Positions 56,301 through 64,000 of a stretch of 64,000 nucleotides of DNA are shown here, piece by piece. Positions within the stretch are counted from its first letter, which is position 1. The number at the start of each line of letters is the position of its first letter. The stretch lies in the NCBI GenBank assembly GCA_003254925.1, contig QANZ01009509.1, forward strand, positions 139,247 through 203,246. Direction: 5' to 3'. A model generated the notes under the pieces. The model searched no databases. It was not told where the DNA came from and saw nothing but the letters and a program-made list of their open reading frames with translations. The translations under genes were made by a program, and so were the position numbers. The DNA comes from Chamaecrista fasciculata. Lineage: Eukaryota; Streptophyta; Magnoliopsida; Fabales; Fabaceae.

Positions 56301-59300
56301 TTATTTTTTCTTGCACTTTCCCTGAACCAGGCTCAACAGGAAGTCTGTAAATATGTGTTCGTATCCTGGCATTTTGCCATATCCTGCGCCACAAGTTAAA
56401 AATCTATTTTTAATACCAAAATGTATAGTAAAGGAAAACTGAAAGACTAAGGTTTCGAATAATCGTCAAACATTAGTGAGAATGAATAAGCAAGTTGCAA
56501 GATCCAGAGGAATATGGAGAAGGGTTTGCACTTGCCAGGGAAGTAGTTTATGTCAATGACGTAATAAACATCTCTTGTCCCGAGCTCTCGAATGATGTCC
56601 AAGTTGAATAGACGGAGGCCCTGGAGGAGAGAAAATGATAAACAAAGTATTAATGTAGTCCTTGCATCAGTATCAATAACGTTCAGGCATCAAATAAAGG
56701 GGTTGACAAGTTACCAGTCTTTTACGAAGTTCCTTGGCAAGTCTCTCTAGTAAGGGTCTAGGAGGAAGCTCTGCAAGGACAGATCAAGAAAATTAAATGA
56801 GACTACCAGATATCATGAAACCATGAGCGACACTGCTGCAGCATGCATGCATTGTCACTTTGGAGGCCTAAGCCCTTAGATGCAACCTTTTCCTATTTTC
56901 CTCCCAAAGTTAAGTCCCTTTTTCTATGTTCCTCCCCCAAATCAGTAGAATTAGAATGCCCATTGTCATAATCATGTCCAACGTCACCATTCCCGTTCTG
57001 GCCAGACAAATATTTCAAGGAAAGAAAAAATGAAACTACCCTTTCGTAGATGTTAAATTGGTAAAAGAAAAAACTAAATAGAACAGTAGTTTCTGAGTAA
57101 TCAAGTAATAAGCACAAATAATATATATCAACGAACAGAACCAATCTGGACCAGTATCATCGAGTGTTATACAAGACTATATGTTATCCATGATAGCGAC
57201 AAGGTAGACCTTGTTATCAGCTATTCCGCTTACTTTTTAGGAGGGATATTGCAGAGAACATTTTGGAGAAACCCTTGATAAACATAGTCCAAAATGCTTT
57301 ACCAACACATCAATTACATAATAATCACTTACCAGCAACACTGGGGTCCAGATCTGCATCATCTGCGGAAGCTGCAGCGCAAGAAACCCTTGGGAAACGA
57401 TATATACCAACATCTTGGGAGAGCTCCCACTTGCTAATATCAGGTAAGGAAAACCGTCTGACTACCTTAATAGCATCACCAACTATATAAACCTTGAAGA
57501 GAACACCACCTATCCCAATGAAGAAAACAGCAAATTTGTTATATATGAGCTTGTATTAATTTAAGGGTAATAAACTGGCATGTAAGTTACATGCTTACTG
57601 TCGCATTGGGACACTTACCATGGTTAACAAACTCCTGAAGAACAAGAGGAGGTTCTAAGTTTTCAAGAGAATAGTGCCCATAAGCAAGGGATAATTCATG
57701 GGACTTTGCACTTCCATCAGCAACCAGTGGCTTTGCAACTAGAATGATTTTGAAATCACACACATGACAAAGAAAAAATACATGAGCTTTACAAATTGGC
57801 TGCTTATGATTTCCGCAAATCAGTTTAAGTATTAACTAATATAATCTGCTACAGAAAGGTAATATTACCTATAATTCTCATGCAATTGACATGAATACGC
57901 TTAATGTCCAGAGAAATTGAAAAATTGAACCGTCAAAAACTACTTGAATAAACATCATATGCATACCAAGGGGTAGCGTCAGCCCAGCTCTGTCAACCAG
58001 CTCAGGGATAGATGATGCATCCTTCTTGATAACTAGTTGCCGTGGAACACCAACTTTACCTGTAAGAATTACCTTTGTTGTTCATAAACTTAACACAATT
58101 GGGGACAGTACTAATCTTCAGGAGTCTTTCTAGAAATCTAGACTTCTAGTGGCCACACTTAAATCAATATGTTTTTTTTTTATTTAAGGATTACCATAAG
58201 ATTCAGAAAGGTTCATATCAGCAACAGCCTGAAGCATGTACTGACGATTGCGTAGATGTTGTATGGCATCAGGAGGATCCAGAACGGTAACTTCTGGATG
58301 TGATTGCCTATAATCCTACAATTACAGACATGACATAAGAAAGGAGCCCGATGGTTAATATTCATTGAAAACATTACTCGGATTAAGCTGTGACGATAGA
58401 TTTCAAAGATGTGTAAAGACAACATTATTCTCCTCAAAATGAAAACTCAGATCATTTGTCCAACATTTAAACATCAGGGGAAACATACAAACTTGCTTCC
58501 CAATTATAAACCATCCTTTAGTTCAGCACACATTTTCACCTAAAAAGAGCAACACGTTTCACACAGAATACAATCCAATTCATACTACAATACTGTGTCC
58601 ATGTCATAACAGAGCATATATAGCATCTCAGTGGAACTGCAATTCAAACAAACATGACGATTTATCAATCTTAATCGATCCCGCTTATGTTTTGACATTG
58701 ATATTTTAGTTCTATATTACATTTCTTCGCAAAGCAATTTGCATCCATAACTATCCAAGTCAATCCCTACCATTTCTTCTTTATCCTCCTCCACACATTC
58801 TTGGATCTCCTTTCTAAATTACTTTTCTCTCTCAAACTAGGATTTAGATCTCTACTTGGCACATGTATAAATTATCACACAAACTATCCTTTCGAATAGT
58901 GAGGCCCTATCACAGATGATGTAACTACAAAGTGTAAAGGATAATCGAAATGAGATGCTTCACAAGTGCGTGTAAGACTTGCAACAACCGGTTAATGAAA
59001 AAGCTGAGATAGCCCCAAAATGTCAAGTTTATTTATTATGATTATGAACAGAATAGTTAGATTTGTGATTCTAAGACTATCAACAGCCAGTTATTAGAAG
59101 ACCTGCGATTGTCCCCGAAATTCAAGTATATTGTTTATTTATGTCTAGTGGATTTATAATTGTGAAAAGAATATTTAGAGCAGCATTTGGCAAAAAAACT
59201 TGATTCTCTACATCACCAGATACTCAAACTAGTCCGGAGAAAAGCCAATCTCTACAGCACCCAGGTGGCTATATCTAGAATTGCAGCAATCGCTACAGGA

Positions 59301-60878
59301 ACCAGAGAATGAGAGTATAAAATAAGGATTTGGTGATGCAGCCCTCTCTAAGAGCAAAATGGGATAGCAATAAGTCATGAGAAATGAACCTACTCCCAAT
59401 TTTTTTTAAAAAAAAAATAACAAAAAAAATCTTTTGGAAAGATTCGCCAAATGAAACCTGAAAATATCAGTTAGATGGCCATGAGATGAGTAACATCATC
59501 ACTTGCTCGAACCCTGAGGCCTCGACCTCAACTACTGGTTCATGATTCACTATGGAAGACAGAGGAAGCACTCTGCAAATTATGTCAGATAGGACGTTAA
59601 AAAACTGGTCATTGACCAGTCATACCAGTGTTTATTTCTTCCCAATATGAGCACCAAATACGTGGCAAGCAAACAAAATTGTCAAGTTTAATTAAACATA
59701 AAATATGGCAGAGTTCTATATGCTCGTAAATAAGATGAAAGTAAAAATGAACCAACCTCGAGAATCTGGCGCCACTCTTTCCCTGTTAACTGCATTTCCC
59801 CAAAAAAATTACAAGAAACAGTCAGTTAACAGAGCAACAAGTCTTTAGACGTTTAGTATGGACGCAATGAAAAACAAATTTTCTTTCTTTTGGTAGTGAA
59901 TAGTGGACACCAGTACATTTGATAAGAAGCAGTAGAAAAAGAAGAAATCAAGAGGAATTCAAAGTAAAACAAAATATAACCTTATGCAGCACAATATCAA
60001 AAGGACCTTGATCTGAAAGAGACCTATTATGATCAATGGGAACAAATAGTATTCCCTTATTCCTGCACGAAGTCCGCAATATTTGTAATCAGTAACTAAG
60101 CCAATACCAAAACATGGTAGAAAAGTATATTTGCAACAATTTTATCGTATTACACATGAGAAAACTCAGTAAGAAAATACTGATGTACTTAAAACATATA
60201 ATGCTGTAATTATGTAAACAGTGAAAATCACAGGACAGATCTGCAATGTCATCACTGCATTAGACTAAATTTAAGAGTCAAGGTCATTAACTTATTCAAG
60301 ATAGGTTCCATTTCTCCAAAAAGCACGCGTCCTTAAAAAACAATGTGAAATGGTGAAATATCTACAAGCAGATACTCCGAAGATTTTATGGTTTCTTTTC
60401 ACTTTCACGCCGACGAAACGAAAATGACGTAAATCGTAGGAGCATATTCTTAGCGGAAAAGAACCATACGTTAATATTCCTTCATCCAACGGAATGAAAA
60501 CCCGTAGGATATGATGTGAGTCACTTTCGAATTTGAAAATACAAAAATTAAAACAAACAATTCAGAAATTAAGAACAGAGAGGCGCAGAATCTTAATAAT
60601 CATCAATCGTCGATACTTAATAGGCTTTAGCTTATATTCATTGACGAATTTCTTTTTACGTTATTTTTTTACCTAGCTAAACCCTCAAGCTTCGGCTGCA
60701 AAAAGCTCTTGGTCTTTTTAGAGGTAAGGGCATAACCAACCACAACGACCTTCCTCTGAAGAGAGAATCCACCATTTACAACCGGACACCATTCATTTTG
60801 GCCGATATTAACCTCTGTTTCTTCCTCTACCTGACCTCCGTCCCCGTTTCTACAAGGAAGTTCTTCTATCAGCCTCAT
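56301..60878 (-). CDS. ITPK1: Inositol-tetrakisphosphate 1-kinase (ITPK, ATP-grasp)
   Basis: Ten exons join in frame to 351 residues: 60673-60878, 59981-60062, 59757-59789, 58195-58315, 57967-58059, 57619-57738, 57333-57509, 56715-56770, 56536-56620, 56301-56383. ITPKs phosphorylate inositol tris/tetrakisphosphates on the way to phytate, and plant ITPK1 also makes InsP7 in phosphate signalling. Landmarks are [132 protein letters not shown] and the metal-binding [22 protein letters not shown]. The ~40 residues before VVVV are an acidic extension compared with the 319-residue Arabidopsis ITPK1. Nine introns fit GT/AG except the last, which has a GC donor. Exon 3 is only 33 nt. Confidence 0.95.
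56384..56535 (-). other. GC-AG intron of ITPK
   Basis: The donor reads CCCTG|GCAAGTGC and the acceptor GGCGCAG|GATATGG. Only this junction restores the invariant NYFPGYGKMPG motif; the nearest GT (GCAA|GTGC) would disrupt it. GC-AG introns are a minor but known class in plants. Confidence 0.9.
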
Positions 60879-61014
60879 CGGAAAAAGATTTTCAAGCGGC
60901 GGCGAGATTTTCAGGGAAAAGATGCGAGAAAACGAAAGGGAAATGGAATTGTGAGAATAAAGAGGAAGAGTAGAATACGTAATACGTGTGATGTGGAAGT
61001 GGAAAGAAGATGAG

Positions 61015-61110
61015 AAGAAGAGAGAGAGAGAGAGCGAGAGAAGAGGAAATCCACAGAGAGATGAAGAGAGAGAAAGGAGGGATTTCAGGTGGTAGAGAAA
61101 TGTTACAACG
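61015..61110. repeat. GA-rich purine tract in ITPK leader
   Basis: A run dominated by GAGA and GAAGA just upstream of the ITPK coding region. In the transcript this is a CU-rich leader. Confidence 0.8.
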
Positions 61111-61152
61111 CAACAGAAGAGAGAAGAATGAGAGTGAAGGAAGAGGGAGAGA

Positions 61153-61165
61153 GTTTATATATAGA
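61153..61165 (-). promoter_or_regulatory. TATA box of ITPK
   Basis: On the minus strand TCTATATATAAAC matches the plant TATA consensus. It lies about 275 bp upstream of the start codon, which leaves room for the CU-rich leader. Confidence 0.65.
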
Positions 61166-61239
61166 CAGAATGGAGAGAGGAATCGTGTGGGAGTGAGGTG
61201 TAGAGTAATAAAGATACGCCCGCAGATATCATGATTCAA

Positions 61240-62680
61240 TTAATTCCACGCGTAAGAATCACGCTTGTTACTTGTGTGTGTGCGTGCGTGCGCACTCACT
61301 TCAAATATTTCACTTCTTTTTAGCATTTTATATTTTTACAAAAAAAAATTATTTATCACTAAATTTATACAAATTTAATAAATCAATCTTTAAATAATTA
61401 AAATATATAATTAAATTTGTGTAATATTATAACTATTAATAATTTTAAACTAATTTTTTATTTTTTATTTTGAAACTTAGATTTTTTATTTATAAAATTG
61501 ATCAAAAATTAAATTATTAACAATTGTGATATTTCAAACACGTATATTTTAATTATTGATAGATTAAAATTTAAAAATAAAAAATCAATCATCAATTAGA
61601 ATTACTATTTTACAGTTTATTATAAAAAATATATAAAATTATCAGCAACAATGGTCATTGGTCAAGACTATAAAGTTTATTAAAATTAACTTCTCATTAT
61701 TATTTTTAAACGTAATTTTTCTAAAAAAAAAACAAATTTCTGGTTTTCTACTATTTATTATTCTACAAGACTACAACTGTTTACTATTCATTAGTCTACA
61801 ACTTATCAGTTCTATAAATTAGAAAAAATTAATAAATTAAGGTAACTTTACTATTATCGAATTATAAACCTCCACACCAACAAGACCCTCACATCGATAG
61901 TGGGATTCGAACTCACAACCTTGTGGGTTATGAGTTGACTTCTTACCAACTGGGTCAACCTTTGTTGGCGAACCTCCTCAGTCTTTAATAGGTTAGTCCA
62001 TCATTCAAAGTGGGTATGCATGCAACTGGTGATATGACTTCATAAACATATATGATTGGTTAACAAATTTATCTTTTTTTCATTATTTTTTAGCATTCAA
62101 TTACTTAAAAAAAATGAGATTATGCCACCTTATCTATATCTATCTATACTATATTATATGTCTGAGGACCCTATTGGTTGGTCAAAAATAATTAAATCAA
62201 AAATTAAAAAATAAGAAATAAACATGTGGAACTTGATAATTGGCTAAATGTATAGATAATAGGGGAGATAAAGTAGTAGATGAGATTTAAAAAAGTGAAA
62301 ACTTATTATTTGGTTTTTTTAATTTTCAAAATTTTAACGAATTAGTCCTTGAATAATAGAAATATATTATTTAGTCAGTGAATAATTATAAATGTCAAAT
62401 CAAAAGTTACATACATATTTTCGTACTCGTTAGGGCACGAGAAGCCCCTAGTAATTATATATGCATACCCCACTTTACATCTTAGAATTTCTCGTTTTTA
62501 ATATTGTTTTCAAAAACATGTTTGAAAAAAAAGCTTCCTCATAAATATAATTATGAAAAAGAAATAATTCATTTAATAAAGTTTAATGCCCAAAACTATA
62601 TTATTGCTCACATGACATGCTATTCAAGATAGAAGATGCATGTAATTTGTAGATAAAAGATAAAACTTTATAATTAGAAC
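61240..62680. other. Intergenic downstream of the ITPK promoter
   Basis: AT-rich DNA with iterated AAATTTTTTATTT / TTAAACTAATTTTT segments of an eroded inverted-repeat element (61330-61640), a SINE head (61874-61970), and half of another GGTCC-type element (62330-62400). No gene is supported. Confidence 0.5.
61874..61970 (-). mobile_element. tRNA-derived SINE head
   Basis: On the minus strand TGACCCAGTTGG (61946-61957) fits an A box and GAGTTCGAATCC (61903-61914) a B box. GGAGGTT occurs on both outer sides and may be a 7-bp target duplication. There is no long body or tail, and the acceptor stem does not pair, so a functional tRNA gene is unlikely. Confidence 0.55.
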
Positions 62681-63328
62681 TGATGAACCTGGTTCTGGCC
62701 GGAGGTCATTACCTGATTCGGTGAGGCAACTCTAGGTCAGAAGTCGCCTGCAAGTCTGCAAGTCAACTCTAGGTCGGAAGTCGCCTGCAAGTCAATGAAC
62801 GCACAGGGGTGGCCCTGCGATTCACCACCGATGCTTAAGTTAGTAAGGGATATGAGCTCAATAATCTCAATTGACTGAGTAGAGAGCGTACCTTTTTCCA
62901 GTGTGAAGGGTTAACCTTTTATACTGGCAGAGGGCAATCAGTTGTGATTTTGCCATAAATGCCTCGATGCTTGATTGTGATCCTGGCCGATCTGATTGTG
63001 ATCCTTTGCTCCTACGTAATTTCCTTTCTTGTGAAAGGTGCCTTGATGACTAAGGCGTTATCAAGGGAAAGGATCCCAAAGTGATCTGCCTTGATTGACA
63101 GAGGATCTTGGCCGATCCTTGATTGGCTCCTGATTGATTCAGGGAATGTTTCCGCATTTGTTGACGCGTGGGCGCCCACACCCCTCGTGATTGTGGGCGT
63201 CCACACCTGATGGTGAGGTATAGGGCGTTCATGCCCATGCGATCCACTTGGGGGGCTTGTAGTCTGCTGGATCAAGGGCACGCTCTGCCATTTGGGCCTA
63301 CTAATTATTGGGCCTATTATCAGGAACA
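62681..63328 (-). mobile_element. Solo LTR or LTR fragment
   Basis: The region is CG-richer than its surroundings, begins TGATGAACC and ends near CAGGAACA (TG...CA). Read on the minus strand it has a TATA-like CAGTATAAAAGG followed by a leader-like stretch, the usual order within an LTR. It contains two near-identical copies of AACTCTAGGTC-GAAGTCGCCTGCAAGTC. No matching 5-bp duplication and no internal coding region were found; it looks old and not whole. Confidence 0.6.
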
Positions 63329-63439
63329 TAGTCACAAAGTAAATGACACTCATTGTACATGTTTATGTTCTCTTTCTGTCATTTTCAACAGGTTCGAGGC
63401 CCGTATCTTTTTTATAAAAAAAATCATGAAAGAAATATC

Positions 63440-63640
63440 TAAGGCCAAAGTCCTATTTTGGTCTCTTTGTTATGCTCATTGTTCCAAATAGGTCCCTCAG
63501 ATATTTTTCATTCCATATCGGTCCCTCAGTTATCCAAAACTTATCAAAGTTGGTCCCTCTAACGTTTTCCATCCATTTTTCGATTAAAAAAAGAAAAAAT
63601 AAGCTTTCATCCCCAAAAGTTTTATTTTCTTACATTAAAG
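63440..63640 (+). mobile_element. Left arm of a GGTCCCT-type inverted-repeat element
   Basis: Motifs GGTCTCT, GGTCCCT, GGTCCCT and GGTCCCT start at 63461, 63492, 63521 and 63553, spaced 31, 29 and 32 bp. The matching right arm is absent or lies beyond the window. Confidence 0.6.
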
Positions 63641-63721
63641 TCCTTTTCTTTTTATAATAGGATCAAAACATAAGAAAAGAAAATAAATTAAGATTTTAAG
63701 TGAATTTTCCCAAAAACACAA

Positions 63722-63724
<3 letters not shown>

Positions 63725-63769
<45 letters not shown>
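63725..63769. repeat. (CT)n microsatellite
   Basis: About 22 perfect CT units. Confidence 0.97.
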
Positions 63770-63775
<6 letters not shown>

Positions 63776-63974
63776 TTTGTCCCCATACCCATGAGATTTT
63801 CAACCAACGTCTCTCTCTCTCTCTAACAACCCATTCGTCCCCATACCATGAGATTTTCAACCAACGTTATTCAAGCTAGCGCCACTGTTATTGAAGTGGG
63901 TGAATAAAATTGAAGTGGGTTTATCTGTGTGTTATTGAAGCTAGCGCCACTGTTAGTGAAGTGGGTGAACAAAA
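63769..63974. repeat. Two interleaved local duplications next to the CT repeat
   Basis: AACCCATTTGTCCCCATACC...CAACCAACGT (63769-63810) recurs at 63825-63865 after a second short CT run. ATTCAAGCTAGCGCCACTG...GTGGGTGA (63866-63905) recurs at 63934-63974. Both pairs are over 90 percent alike by eye. The sequence runs to the window edge. Confidence 0.85.
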
Positions 63975-64000
63975 TTTTTCAAATTCACCTCTCTATTTTA

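Noticed and set aside
60892-61239. A Ser/Leu-rich 115-residue minus-strand frame upstream of ITPK
   Set aside because: It spans the TATA box and the CU-rich leader and is a translation of the GA/CT tract.
61874-61970. A tRNA gene on the minus strand
   Set aside because: A and B boxes are present but the arms do not pair into a cloverleaf; a SINE head is more likely.
1-64000. CRISPR arrays, bacterial operons, riboswitches or rRNA
   Set aside because: Nothing in the window has such structure; it is ordinary plant nuclear DNA with genes and mobile elements.

Overview
The window is nuclear DNA of a flowering plant, most likely a woody eudicot. It is AT-rich, its genes have many short introns with GT-AG borders, and its proteins are plant-specific families (oleosin, EPF-like stomatal peptide, DUF1005, chloroplast ribosomal protein PSRP6, ITPK, and a large glycine-rich membrane protein of the At5g11700 type). 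I cannot name the species from the sequence alone.

Layout. A divergent NAA50-type N-acetyltransferase lies on the minus strand (293-2629). An intronless oleosin follows on the plus strand (4893-5369). A 22-exon gene for a 1457-residue glycine-rich membrane protein fills 9491-22409 on the minus strand. An EPFL peptide gene is at 28842-29436 (+) and an unrecognised single-pass membrane protein at 33549-34223 (+). Between 36358 and 40403 two direct copies of a ~390-bp sequence enclose two decayed F-box gene copies joined to the end of a Helitron helicase. A two-exon DUF1005 gene is at 43829-45563 (-), PSRP6 at 54380-54652 (+), and a ten-exon inositol phosphate kinase (ITPK) at 56301-60878 (-). 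The host genes are unrelated housekeeping or developmental genes and form no operon or pathway cluster.

The space between genes is mostly old mobile DNA: non-autonomous Mutator-like elements with clean 9-bp target duplications, hAT elements, one Stowaway, solo LTRs and a miniature LTR element, tRNA-derived SINE fragments, and very short poly(A) retroposon insertions with long target duplications. Several are nested (hAT inside a Mutator-like element, a Mutator-like element inside a hAT, a solo LTR inside an inverted-repeat element).

The most unusual pattern is architectural. About ten inverted-repeat elements of clearly different sequence carry a GGTCCCT-like motif repeated along each arm, with outer-to-inner spacings very close to 31, 29 and 32 bp. 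This looks like a constrained multi-site terminus. Other points are loss of catalytic tyrosines in the NAA50-like protein, a GC-AG intron in ITPK, and a set of minimal retroposon footprints.
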